From positions 2,542,001-2,606,000 of the forward strand of contig NZ_JAANOV010000001.1 in NCBI RefSeq assembly GCF_011758745.1: a DNA stretch of 64,000 nucleotides, given 5' to 3'. The DNA is from Amycolatopsis granulosa (GTDB lineage: Bacteria; Actinomycetota; Actinomycetes; Mycobacteriales; Pseudonocardiaceae). Made by a program: the position numbers and the translations under genes. This document shows, piece after piece, positions 33,683-43,577 of the stretch; positions within the stretch are counted from its first letter, which is position 1, and each line of letters opens with the position of its first letter. The notes below the pieces were generated by a model. It made no database searches, was not told the origin of the DNA, and saw nothing but the letters and a program-made list of their open reading frames with translations.

Positions 33683-34624
33683 GTGGGTACTGAGGACGCA
33701 CTCGTCGGCGGCCGGTACCGGCTGGATCAGCCGATCGGTCGCGGGCGGGCCGGGATTGTCTGGCTGGCGTACGACACACAGCTGAACCGCACCGTCGCCG
33801 CGAAGAAGATGTCCGTCGCGCCGGGGCACAGCGAGCAGGCCGTCGCCACCGCGATGGACGAGGGCCGCGCGGCGATGCGGATCCAGCACAATTGCGCGAT
33901 CGGTGTCTACGACGTGTTCCGGGACGGGCCGGACCCGTGGCTGGTCATGGAGTACGTGCCGTCCCGCAACATGGCGGATTTCCTCACCGAGTACGGCACC
34001 CTGACCCCGGAGCAGACCGCGTTCCTGGGTATCCAGCTGGCGTCCGCGCTGGCCGCGGCCCACCAGGCCGGCGTCGTGCACCGCGGTCTCGAGCCGGGCA
34101 ACGTGCTGCTCGCCGACGACGGCGGCGTCAAGGTCACCGACATCGGGTTCACCGGCGCGGGGTTCAACCCGGCCTACCGGGCGCCGGAGCTGTCCCGCGG
34201 AGCGACCGCGGCACCGGCCACCGACGTGTTCTCCCTGGGCGCGACGCTGTACACCGCTGTCGAGGGCGTGCCGCCGTACGGCGAGCACGGCAACGGGCCG
34301 CTGCGGCAACCCGAGAAGGCCGGTGTACTCGCCCCGGCCCTGATGAAGCTGCTGCGCGAGGACCCGCTGAGCCGCCCGACGCTGGGCGACAGCATCACCT
34401 CGTTCCAGGCCATCACCCAGGGACGGCAGACGGCCTTCATCCCGCCGACCGCGCCCGCGTTGCCTACGGTGCCCGCGTTCCGGGCCCAGCCGCCGCCCCC
34501 GCCGCCGCGGCAGCCGGTGGTCAACCTGTCCCCGGCGCGGGTGCGCCAGCTGATCCTCGCGACCATGGCGGTGCTGGCCGCCGCCGCGATCGGGATCGGG
34601 GTCACCCAGCTGCTGTTCCTCTAG
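33683..34624 (+). CDS. Membrane-anchored pseudokinase
   Basis: This 313-residue protein has the Hanks kinase fold. The Gly loop (IGRGRAGIVWLAYD), Lys41 in VAAKKM and the alpha-F segment ATDVFSLGATLYTA are present. The catalytic loop reads HRGLEPGN instead of HRDxKPxN, so the catalytic Asp is Gly135 and the Lys is Glu137. The DFG motif is DIG (Asp153), and the activation segment is about ten residues shorter than in the neighbour kinase. Phosphotransfer is therefore unlikely, though ATP binding may remain. A C-terminal membrane helix (ILATMAVLAAAAIGIGVTQLLFL) anchors it. GTG 33683 has GAGGG upstream. It probably acts as a scaffold or allosteric partner of the upstream kinase. Its last 23 bases overlap the convergent LysR gene. 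Confidence 0.85.
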   Translation: MGTEDALVGGRYRLDQPIGRGRAGIVWLAYDTQLNRTVAAKKMSVAPGHSEQAVATAMDEGRAAMRIQHNCAIGVYDVFRDGPDPWLVMEYVPSRNMADFLTEYGTLTPEQTAFLGIQLASALAAAHQAGVVHRGLEPGNVLLADDGGVKVTDIGFTGAGFNPAYRAPELSRGATAAPATDVFSLGATLYTAVEGVPPYGEHGNGPLRQPEKAGVLAPALMKLLREDPLSRPTLGDSITSFQAITQGRQTAFIPPTAPALPTVPAFRAQPPPPPPRQPVVNLSPARVRQLILATMAVLAAAAIGIGVTQLLFL

Positions 34625-35513
34625 GGGCCCCGCGGGTTTTGAGCACCTCGATGAGGTGCCGGACGGCCGGTTGGTCGCGCGACCGGGTCGCGACGACGGC
34701 GTGGATCGGGCGGATCGGTTCCGGGTTGCGGATCCGGCGGACCACCGCGCCCGGTTGCGGCGCGCCCAGGCCGAGCACGGGAACCAGGCTGATTCCCAGC
34801 CCGGCCGCGACGAAGCCCTGCGCCGTGGCGTAGTCCTCGCACTCCATCGCGAAGTTCGGCACGAAACCGGCGGCTCCGCAGGCCGCCATGAGCACGTCCC
34901 GGCAGGGGCCGGGGGTGACTTCGTTGTTGATCCACGGCTCGTCCGCCAGGTCGGTGAGGTCCACCACCTTCTTGCGCGCGAGCGGGTGCGTCTTCGGCAG
35001 CGTCACCCGGTACGGGTCGTCGAGCAGGTGGTACTGCTCGACCCCGGCCTTGCGGTACTCACCGTGGAACACCACGATCGCCACGTCGGCGTCACCGTTT
35101 TCCACCTGCGACAACGCCTCCCCGGGTTCGAGGAGCCGCAGGTCCAGCTGCACACCGGGATACTCGCTGCGCAGCGCCGCCACCGCCGGGGGCACCAGCG
35201 ACGCACCGGCGGTCGCGAAGTAGCGGATCGCCAGGCGACCGGTGCGGCCCGCCTTCAGATCGGCCAGCTCCGCCTCGGCCTTGGACAGCTGGACGGACAA
35301 CGCCTCGGCGTGCGCGGACAGCAACGCGCCCGCGGGCGTGGGTCGCACACCGCGGCCGACCCGTTCCAGCAGGAGCGCGCCCGCCTCGCGCTCCAAAGTG
35401 GACAGCTGCTGGCTGATCGCGGACGGGGTGTAGCCGAGGTTCCGGGCGGCGGCACTGATCGAGCCGCCCGCTATCACGGCCCGCAGCACCTGGAGTCGCC
35501 GGACGTCGAGCAT
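34602..35513 (-). CDS. LysR-family transcriptional regulator
   Basis: This 303-residue regulator has the N-terminal winged helix of the LysR family (AGGSISAAARNLGYTPSAISQQLSTLEREAG) at residues about 15-50. A periplasmic-binding-like effector domain covers residues about 90-295 (ATAGASLVPPAVAALRSEYPGVQLDL). It is transcribed away from the EamA transporter gene with an 83-base shared intergenic region, the classic arrangement in which a LysR protein controls itself and its divergent neighbour. The effector is unknown. The 3' end overlaps the pseudokinase gene by 23 bases on the opposite strand. Confidence 0.92.
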   Translation of the reverse strand: MLDVRRLQVLRAVIAGGSISAAARNLGYTPSAISQQLSTLEREAGALLLERVGRGVRPTPAGALLSAHAEALSVQLSKAEAELADLKAGRTGRLAIRYFATAGASLVPPAVAALRSEYPGVQLDLRLLEPGEALSQVENGDADVAIVVFHGEYRKAGVEQYHLLDDPYRVTLPKTHPLARKKVVDLTDLADEPWINNEVTPGPCRDVLMAACGAAGFVPNFAMECEDYATAQGFVAAGLGISLVPVLGLGAPQPGAVVRRIRNPEPIRPIHAVVATRSRDQPAVRHLIEVLKTRGAPRGTAAG

Positions 35514-35596
35514 GACCCGATCCTACAGTTTTGCTAACGCCGACGTGTAGCAATTTTCGCTTGTCCTTACGGGTCCCCGCCCGCGATGGTGGAGTC

Positions 35597-36517
35597 GTGG
35601 GTGAACTGAAGACTCTGCTGCGCCTGGGTGCGCTGGCGCTGATGTGGGGATCGAGCTTCCTCTGGATCAAGATCGGGCTGACCGCGTTCACGCCGGTGCA
35701 GCTCGTGCTCATCCGCACGGCGCTGGGCAGCGCGGTCCTGGTCGGGCTCTGCTACGGCGCGGGCGACCGGCTCCCGGCCGGCCGCCGGATCTGGCGGCAC
35801 CTGCTCGTCGCGGCGTTGTTCCACAACGCGCTGCCGTTCCTGCTGATCGCGGTCGGCGAGCGGACCGTCAGCTCCGGCATCACCGGTGTGCTGAACGCGA
35901 CCGTCCCGCTGTGGACGCTGGTCATGGCGCTGTTGGTGGGCACCGAGCGCCGGCTCGGCCCACCGAAGCTCGCCGGGCTGCTCGTCGGCCTGGCCGGCAG
36001 CGTGCTGATCTTCGCGCCGTGGCAGGAGTCCGGCCTGCTCAGCTGGGGCGCTCTGGCCTGCGTCGCCGCCGCGGTGAGCTACGGTTTCGTGAACGTCTAC
36101 GAGGGCAAGTACCTGTCCGCCACGGGCTCGTCGCCGGTCGCGGTCGCGGGAGCCCAGATGAGCGCCGCCACCGGACTCACGGTGCTCACGATGCCGGTCG
36201 GCGGGACGGCACCGGTCCACTTGTCCCCCGCGCCGGTGATCGCCGTGGTCGTCCTCGGGGTGTTCTCGACCGGGGTCGCGTTCGCGCTGAACTACCGGCT
36301 GCTGGCGACCGAGAGCGCGGTCACGGTGTCCGTCGTCGGCTACCTGCTGCCCGTGGTGTCCCTGGTCCTCGGCACGCTCGTCCTCGGCGAATCCCTCAAC
36401 CCGCGTGTGCTGACCGGAGTGGCCGTCGTGCTGGCCGGTGTCGCGCTCACCCGCGTGCGGCGCCGGGTCGTGGTTCAGACCAGCCTGCGGTCGGAGGCCC
36501 AGCGGGAGAGCTCGTAG
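35597..36517 (+). CDS. EamA/DMT-family transporter
   Basis: This 306-residue membrane protein has ten predicted helices in two EamA repeats. The first contains LMWGSSFLWIKIGL and the second GVFSTGVAFALNYRLL. The family exports metabolites and amino-acid-like compounds; substrate here is unknown. GTG 35597 is taken as the start, since the conserved N-terminus (ELKTLLRLGALALMWGSSF) begins there; a longer frame to 35531 would overlap the intergenic region. The divergent LysR gene probably regulates it. Its last 43 bases overlap the 3' end of the convergent response regulator gene. Confidence 0.88.
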   Translation: MGELKTLLRLGALALMWGSSFLWIKIGLTAFTPVQLVLIRTALGSAVLVGLCYGAGDRLPAGRRIWRHLLVAALFHNALPFLLIAVGERTVSSGITGVLNATVPLWTLVMALLVGTERRLGPPKLAGLLVGLAGSVLIFAPWQESGLLSWGALACVAAAVSYGFVNVYEGKYLSATGSSPVAVAGAQMSAATGLTVLTMPVGGTAPVHLSPAPVIAVVVLGVFSTGVAFALNYRLLATESAVTVSVVGYLLPVVSLVLGTLVLGESLNPRVLTGVAVVLAGVALTRVRRRVVVQTSLRSEAQRESS

Positions 36518-37149
36518 CGGTTCGACATCTGGGTCTTGCGCAGGACGCTGGAGACGTGCGTTTCGACGGTCTTCACGGAGATGAACAGCTCCGAGGCGAT
36601 CTCCTTGTAGGCGTAGCCGCGCGCGAGCAGGCGCAGGACGTCCCGCTCGCGCGGGGTCAGCAGATCCAGCTCCGGGTCGCTGATCGGCGCGGAACCCGGC
36701 CGGTCGGCGAACGCGTCCAGCACGAACCCGGCGAGCCGCGGCGAGAACACCGCGTCGCCCTCCGCGACGCGGGCGATCGCGCGGACCAGCTCCTTCGAGG
36801 AGATCGTCTTGGTGACGTACCCGCGCGCTCCGGCACGGATGACCGCGATGACGTCCTCGGCCGCGTCGGACACCGACAGCGCCAGGAACACGACGTCCGG
36901 CAGCTCTTTGCGCACCCGGCGGAGCACCTCGGCGCCGCCGCCCTCGGGCATGTGCACATCGAGCAGCACGACCTGCGGCTTCGTGCGGACGATGCCGGCG
37001 ACCGCCTCGGCGACCGAACCGGCCTCACCCACCACCCGCACCTCGTCGGTGATCGAGTCCAGTTCGGTGCGCACCCCGGCCCGGAACAGCGCGTGGTCGT
37101 CCACCAGGAACACGCTGATAGGGGCTTTCGGCTGCGGTGTCTCGCTCAA
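36475..37149 (-). CDS. NarL/LuxR-family response regulator
   Basis: This 224-residue two-component regulator has a receiver domain with the acidic pair in FLVDDHALFR, the phosphoacceptor Asp in VVLLDVHMPEGGG and the Lys in GYVTKTIS. The C-terminal LuxR-type helix-turn-helix (LTPRERDVLRLLARGYAYKEIASELFISVKTVETHVSSVLRK) follows. Its ATG overlaps the histidine kinase stop by four bases, so the two are co-translated and should form a cognate pair. Targets may include the divergent PspC gene. Its 3' end overlaps the EamA gene by 43 bases. Confidence 0.93.
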   Translation of the reverse strand: MSETPQPKAPISVFLVDDHALFRAGVRTELDSITDEVRVVGEAGSVAEAVAGIVRTKPQVVLLDVHMPEGGGAEVLRRVRKELPDVVFLALSVSDAAEDVIAVIRAGARGYVTKTISSKELVRAIARVAEGDAVFSPRLAGFVLDAFADRPGSAPISDPELDLLTPRERDVLRLLARGYAYKEIASELFISVKTVETHVSSVLRKTQMSNRYELSRWASDRRLV

Positions 37150-38486
37150 CGCGTCCCTCCGGATTCGGCTTTGATCGGCATTTCCAGCTGCACCTCTGTC
37201 CCGTCCCCCGGCGCCGTGCGCAGCCGTACCGTGCCGCCGTTGCGCTCCATCCTGCCCCGGATCGAATCGGCCAGGCCATGCCGGTCCTCCGACACGCTGT
37301 CCGGGTCGAAGCCCTTGCCCCGGTCGCGCACGAACACGGTCACCGCGGTGGGCTCCACCTCCGCGTACACGCTCACCTCGTCGACGCCCGCGTGCTTGGC
37401 CGCGTTGACCATCGCCTCGCGAGCGGCCAGCACCAGCGCGACGAGGCGGTCGTCCAGCTCGGCGTCACCCACCACGACCTGCGAAACCGAGATCGCGAAG
37501 GTGTCCTCGACCTCGCCGCACGCGGTCGCGACGGCCTCCGACAGGCGGCCGCCGCCGACGTTCTTCGGCGCGCCGTAGCCGGCCGGGCCGTACAGCCAGC
37601 CGCGCAGCTCGCGTTCCTGGCTGCGCGCCAGCCGGGCCACCTCCTTCGGCGCCTCGGCCTGCTTCTGGATCAGCGCGAGGGTTTGCAGCACCGAGTCGTG
37701 CAGGTGCGCCGCGATCTCCGCGCGCTCCTCGGTGCGGATCCGGGCGCGCCGCTCCTCCCCCAGGTCCCGCACCATCCGCAGCCAGAACGGCACGGTCAGC
37801 ACGGCCACCCCGACCAGGGTCGCGAGCACCGAGATCAGTGCGAACTGCACCTGGCCGAGCGTGCCGCTGCGCAGCACCACGACGGCGATGCCGGCGATCA
37901 CCAGCGCCACGCCGGCCAGGACGCGGATCGCGGCCGACCACCCGCCGCCACCCAGGACCACGCCCGCGACGCTGGAGCGCGCGCCTTCCCGCCAGCGGCG
38001 GCGCTGGGACTCGTCCGCCTCTCGCCAGACGACGGCGGCACCGACGAGGGCGAGCGCCAGCGGCACCGCGACCCACCCGTTGATCGCGCCGGTGATCGCA
38101 CCACCGGCGACCAGCAGGCCGATGCCCAGGACGAGCAGGCCGATCGCCTGCTGCTTCTCCTTGGGCGTGGACGGCGCGTCGGCCTCCTCGCGGCGCTGCT
38201 GCGGCACGAACACCCACAGCAACCCGTAGGCCACCAGGCTGGCCCCGCCGAAGGCGGCCAGCACCGCGAAGACCGCGCGCACCCACAGCACCTTCACGCC
38301 GAGGTGGTCGGCGAGGCCGGAGGCCACGCCCGCGACGATGCGGCTCGACCGGCGGCGGTACAGCTTGGGCCGCTCGTCGGCCTCCGCCAGCTCCGTCCCG
38401 GCAGCCGCCGTCACGGCCGTCTCACCCGCGGGACGCGGTAGCGGCATGACGGTCTCGGTCCGGGACTCTTCCTGCACGTGATCCAT
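37146..38486 (-). CDS. PspC-domain sensor histidine kinase
   Basis: This is a protein of about 446 residues with a PspC domain at the N-terminus (RSSRIVAGVASGLADHLGVKVLWVRAVFAVLA). About five further membrane segments follow, then a HisKA_3 dimerisation helix with the phospho-His in AAHLHDSVLQTLALI. The HATPase domain shows the N-box VNAAKHAG and DRGKGFD. This architecture (PspC plus NarL-type kinase) is common in actinobacteria and is linked to envelope stress. ATG 38486 is given; ATG 38513, nine codons upstream, has a better purine-rich stretch and is an alternative. It is divergent from another PspC gene and overlaps its response regulator gene by four bases. Confidence 0.9.
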   Translation of the reverse strand: MDHVQEESRTETVMPLPRPAGETAVTAAAGTELAEADERPKLYRRRSSRIVAGVASGLADHLGVKVLWVRAVFAVLAAFGGASLVAYGLLWVFVPQQRREEADAPSTPKEKQQAIGLLVLGIGLLVAGGAITGAINGWVAVPLALALVGAAVVWREADESQRRRWREGARSSVAGVVLGGGGWSAAIRVLAGVALVIAGIAVVVLRSGTLGQVQFALISVLATLVGVAVLTVPFWLRMVRDLGEERRARIRTEERAEIAAHLHDSVLQTLALIQKQAEAPKEVARLARSQERELRGWLYGPAGYGAPKNVGGGRLSEAVATACGEVEDTFAISVSQVVVGDAELDDRLVALVLAAREAMVNAAKHAGVDEVSVYAEVEPTAVTVFVRDRGKGFDPDSVSEDRHGLADSIRGRMERNGGTVRLRTAPGDGTEVQLEMPIKAESGGTR

Positions 38487-38601
38487 GGTGGCACGGCGGC
38501 GAACACGATCCATCGGGGAATTCCCCCGGGATCGCCACCCGCGAAATCTCAGGGTCGTTCCCCGATGTGCGCGGGCGGCCCGCTGCACCATCCTCGTCAC
38601 C

Positions 38602-39834
38602 ATGAACGACACGGCAGAGGCTCCGAAACCGCACGGCCTGAGCGGTTTCGAGGAGACCGTGAAGGACTTCTGGGCCAGCCGCCCGCGCCGTCCCGCGCGG
38701 GGCGGCAAGATCGGCGGTGTGGCGGCGGCCATCGGCAACCGGTACGGCATCGACCCGGTGATCGTGCGGGTGGCGTTCGTGACGGCGACCGTCTTCGGCG
38801 GTGTCGGCGCCTCGCTCTACCTGCTGTGCTGGCTGCTGTTCCCGGCCGAGGGCGACGAGGTGTCGCCGGTCGAGTCGTTGTTCGGCCAGGGCCGCAGCTC
38901 GATGAGCAAGGCACTGACGATCGTGCTGGCGGTCCTGTTCTTCCCGCTGTCCAGCTGGGCGTTCGCCGGGGGCTGGTTCGACGGGGGCGGCATCATCGGG
39001 GCGGCGATGATGGTCACGGCGCTGTACCTGCTGCACCGCGGGCGCGGGCACCTCTACCGGCCGGTGCCGGTGACCCGCTCGGCCACGGCGGCGTTCTCGA
39101 TGTCCGGCCCGGGCGCCACCCGGACGAGTGACTCAGGCTGGGATCCGCTGGCCGCGGACCCGATGGCCTGGGACCTCCCGGATCCCATCCCGGCGCCGGC
39201 CCCGCCGCCACCGCCGCGCGTGCCGCATCGGCGGAGCAAGATCGGCGTGACCGCGTTCGCGCTGGCTTTGCTGGTGGCCGGTGCGGGAACGGCGCTCGGC
39301 TCGACCGGCGCCACGTGGTTCTCCGCGCCGCACGTCATCGGCCTGGTGCTCGGTGTGCTGGGTGTCGGAATGGTGGCCGGCGCGTTCGCCGGCGCCGGGC
39401 GCAAGCTGGTGCTCCTGGCGGTGCCGCTGTCGATCGTGGGTGTCGTGCTGACGTCGACGTCGCTGAGCGGCTACTCGGGCGGGATGGGCGGCCTGACGGC
39501 CCGGCCCGCGACCGCGGCGCAGGTGCTGCCGAGCTACCAGCACACGGCCGGGACGATCGACCTGGACCTGACCGGCCTGCCCGCGGACGTGCCGGTGGCG
39601 ACCGAGGTGCACCTCGGTGCGGGCGACACGACGGTCCGGGTGCCCGCCACGGCCGATGTGACCTACACGTGCCAGTCGCAGGCCGGGACCGTGGACTGCT
39701 TCGGCCGCGAGAGCTCCGGCCTCGGGGTCAGGTCGCTGACCGGCGTCGACTACGGCCCGGACGGCCCGGGCGGGTTGCAGCTCACCCTGAAGGTGGACCA
39801 GGGTGCGGGAACAGCGGAGGTGCGTCGTGGCTGA
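38602..39834 (+). CDS. PspC-domain membrane protein
   Basis: This is a 410-residue protein. Residues about 33-90 form a PspC domain (ARGGKIGGVAAAIGNRYGIDPVIVRVAFVTATVFGG). More membrane segments follow at about 105-145 and 213-300. The C-terminal about 90 residues are extracytoplasmic and contain two Cys (VTYTCQSQAGTVDCFG). That last region resembles the LiaF-type beta-helical domain that often follows PspC. The gene is divergent from the sensor kinase, with 115 bases between them, and is probably a target or modulator of that system. The downstream small membrane protein overlaps its stop by eight bases. Confidence 0.85.
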   Translation: MNDTAEAPKPHGLSGFEETVKDFWASRPRRPARGGKIGGVAAAIGNRYGIDPVIVRVAFVTATVFGGVGASLYLLCWLLFPAEGDEVSPVESLFGQGRSSMSKALTIVLAVLFFPLSSWAFAGGWFDGGGIIGAAMMVTALYLLHRGRGHLYRPVPVTRSATAAFSMSGPGATRTSDSGWDPLAADPMAWDLPDPIPAPAPPPPPRVPHRRSKIGVTAFALALLVAGAGTALGSTGATWFSAPHVIGLVLGVLGVGMVAGAFAGAGRKLVLLAVPLSIVGVVLTSTSLSGYSGGMGGLTARPATAAQVLPSYQHTAGTIDLDLTGLPADVPVATEVHLGAGDTTVRVPATADVTYTCQSQAGTVDCFGRESSGLGVRSLTGVDYGPDGPGGLQLTLKVDQGAGTAEVRRG

Positions 39835-40066
39835 CCAGGAAAACCCGTACTCCTACAGCACGGAGACCGCACCGGAGCGGCGGCGCGGCGTGGATGTGTT
39901 CACGCTGATCCTCGGCGTCGCGACGCTGCTGGTCTCGGCCTACGTCCTGTCCGACGGCGCGGGGTGGCTGCCGTCGTTCGACCTGAAGTGGGTGCTGGCC
40001 GGCGGCGCGGTGTTCGTCGGGGTAGTGATGCTGGCCGCCTCGATGCGCGGCGGCCGGCGCAAGTGA
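39827..40066 (+). CDS. Small two-helix membrane protein of the PspC locus
   Basis: This 79-residue protein has a polar N-terminus (ADQENPYSYS) and two membrane segments (VFTLILGVATLLVSAYVL, WVLAGGAVFVGVVMLAASM) ending in a basic stretch (RGGRRK). GTG 39827 is preferred because GGAGG lies six bases upstream; it overlaps the PspC stop by eight bases, so expression is coupled. Function is unknown. It ends just before a strong bidirectional terminator. Confidence 0.75.
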   Translation: MADQENPYSYSTETAPERRRGVDVFTLILGVATLLVSAYVLSDGAGWLPSFDLKWVLAGGAVFVGVVMLAASMRGGRRK

Positions 40067-40073
40067 CCAGAAA

Positions 40074-40109
40074 CGGAAAAGGCGGGAGCCGCGGCTCCCG
40101 CCTTTTCCG
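40074..40109. terminator. Bidirectional terminator between the PspC locus and guaA
   Basis: A 17-bp perfect stem (CGGAAAAGGCGGGAGCC and its complement) with a 2-base loop is flanked by A and T runs inside the stem. It serves both convergent transcripts. Confidence 0.9.
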
Positions 40110-40110
40110 G

Positions 40111-41670
<1,560 letters not shown>

Positions 41671-41680
41671 CGGACCTCCA

Positions 41681-41836
41681 TCAGGACGACGTGTGTCTTC
41701 CATCGTCCCAGGTGGGCTGAGTCACGTGCACCCCGGGACGGGGCCGGGGCGGCTTCCGCGCCAGCCAGAAGAACACCGGCGGCAGCCCGACCTCGATCCC
41801 GGTCAGGACCAGCCTCCAGGCCGGCGGCTGTAGCAG
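41681..41836 (-). other. Possible short coding frame just upstream of guaA
   Basis: A frame ending at TGA 41681-41683, ten bases before the guaA start, keeps high GC at third positions and reads WRLVLTGIEVGLPPVFFWLARKPPRP, like one membrane helix with a basic flank. It has no ATG, GTG or TTG near its front; CTG 41836 or GTG 41776 are the only options. It may be a degraded gene, a CTG-started small protein, or chance. Confidence 0.25.
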
Positions 41837-41843
41837 GCACGAC

Positions 41844-41874
41844 GAAGGCCCCGGACGCGTGGTCCGGGGCCTTC
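41844..41874. terminator. Orphan hairpin in the guaA/aldehyde-dehydrogenase gap
   Basis: A 13-bp perfect stem (GAAGGCCCCGGAC) with a 5-base loop looks like the other bidirectional terminators here, but no recognised gene ends next to it. The rest of the 461-base divergent gap (41671-42131) shows no convincing gene and should contain the promoters of guaA and the dehydrogenase. Confidence 0.6.
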
Positions 41875-42131
41875 GCGGCTTGGGTGGCCGGCACGGCGGT
41901 CGCCTCTCGGCGAAAGGTCCGAACAGGGCTCCGGCCGAACCGGTATTCCCTGACGGCTGAAATGGTGAGGCCCGGGGGACACGGACCGCACCGACCGCTC
42001 TGTACAACGGACCTGCCACCGAAGTTGTTCCCGGCTCCGCCGGTGCGGGCATCCCGGGCGCCGATTCACCCGATGCGGTGGACGCGGCGAGACCCGAACC
42101 ACGCTCCGTCAGGCGTTCTAAGTTGTTCGGC

Positions 42132-43577
42132 ATGGACACCATCACGCCGGAACCGCGGCCGGCCTGGATCGCCGGCCGGCCGGAGCAGGGCACGAGCACC
42201 TTGACCGTCCATCACCCGTTCGACGGGAGCGAGGTGGCGACCGTCGCGGTGCCCGGGGCGGACCAGGTCGAGCGCGCGGTGGCCGCGGCCGTCGCCGTCG
42301 CGCCGAAGCTCCGCGCGGCGCCCGCCCACCAGCGGGCCGCCGCGCTGGACCACACGTCGCGGCAGCTCGCCGAGCGCGCCGAGGAACTCGCCGAGCTGAT
42401 CACCGCCGAGAACGGCAAGCCCCTGAAGTGGGCCGAGGCCGAGGTGCGCCGTGCGGTGTCGGTGTTCCGCATCGCCGCCGAGGAGGCCCGCCGCTTCTCC
42501 GGGGACCTGCAGCGGCTGGACACCGACAGCGCGGGCGAGGGGCGCCTCGCGCTGGTCCGCCGGGTGCCCCGCGGCCCGGTCCTGGGCATCGCGCCGTTCA
42601 ACTTCCCGCTCAACCTCGTCGCCCACAAGGTCGCCCCCGCGCTCGCGGCCGGCGCACCGATCATCGTGAAGCCCGCGCCGCGCACGCCGCTGTCCGCGCT
42701 GGTCCTGGGCGAGATCCTGGCCGAGACGGGGCTGCCCGAGGGTGCCTTCTCGGTCCTCCCCCTCGGCAACGACGACACCGCGAAGCTCGTCACCGACCCC
42801 CGCCTGCCGGTCGTGTCGTTCACCGGTTCCGGCCCGGTCGGCTGGTCGCTGGCCGACGCCGCGCCACGCAAGCACGTCGTCCTCGAACTGGGCGGCAACG
42901 CCGCCGCGGTGGTGCTCGCCGACTGGCCGGATCTCGCCGGCGCGGCGCAGCGCATCGCGACCTTCGGCAACTACCAGGCCGGCCAGTCGTGCATCGCGGT
43001 GCAGCGCGTCATCGTCGAGCGGTCCATCGCCGGCGAGTTCGTCCCGGCGCTCACCGACGCCGTCCAGGCCCAGCGCACCGGCGACCCGTACGACTCCACA
43101 GTGGACGTCGGGCCGGTCGTCGACGAGGCCGCCGCGGCGCGGATCACGGCCTGGATCGACGAGGCCGTCACGGCCGGCGCCAAGCTCCTGACCGGCGGCG
43201 GCCGTGACGGCGCGACCGTCGAGCCGACCGTGCTCACCGACGTCCCAGCCGACGCGAAAGTCTGGTCGGAGGAGATCTTCGGGCCGGTCCTGGCCGTCTC
43301 GGTGGTCGACGACGCCGACGCGGCGTTCGCCGCGGTCAACGCCTCCGCCTACGGCTTGCAGGCCGGCGTCTTCACCCGCGACGTGCGGCTCGCCTTCCGC
43401 GCCTCCGCCGAGCTGGTGGTCGGCGGGGTGATCATCGGCGACGTGCCGTCCTACCGGGCCGACCAGATGCCCTACGGCGGGGTGAAGGGTTCCGGGGTGG
43501 GCCGCGAAGGCGTGCTCGCCGCCATGCACGACCTCACCGAGGAGCAGGTCACCGTGTTCGCCGGGATCGACTTGTAG
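42132..43577 (+). CDS. NAD(P)-dependent aldehyde dehydrogenase
   Basis: This 481-residue ALDH-superfamily enzyme oxidises aldehydes to acids. The Asn of IAPFNFPLNLVAHK, the catalytic Glu of VVLELGGNAA and the catalytic Cys of YQAGQSCIAVQR are all in place. The cofactor contact segment IIVKPAPRTPLSAL and the C-terminal MPYGGVKGSGVGREG are also typical. Substrate is unknown; relatives annotated as succinate-semialdehyde-like or phosphonoacetaldehyde-like dehydrogenases share these features. It is divergent from guaA, and its final 29 bases overlap the convergent GMC oxidoreductase gene. Confidence 0.92.
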   Translation: MDTITPEPRPAWIAGRPEQGTSTLTVHHPFDGSEVATVAVPGADQVERAVAAAVAVAPKLRAAPAHQRAAALDHTSRQLAERAEELAELITAENGKPLKWAEAEVRRAVSVFRIAAEEARRFSGDLQRLDTDSAGEGRLALVRRVPRGPVLGIAPFNFPLNLVAHKVAPALAAGAPIIVKPAPRTPLSALVLGEILAETGLPEGAFSVLPLGNDDTAKLVTDPRLPVVSFTGSGPVGWSLADAAPRKHVVLELGGNAAAVVLADWPDLAGAAQRIATFGNYQAGQSCIAVQRVIVERSIAGEFVPALTDAVQAQRTGDPYDSTVDVGPVVDEAAAARITAWIDEAVTAGAKLLTGGGRDGATVEPTVLTDVPADAKVWSEEIFGPVLAVSVVDDADAAFAAVNASAYGLQAGVFTRDVRLAFRASAELVVGGVIIGDVPSYRADQMPYGGVKGSGVGREGVLAAMHDLTEEQVTVFAGIDL

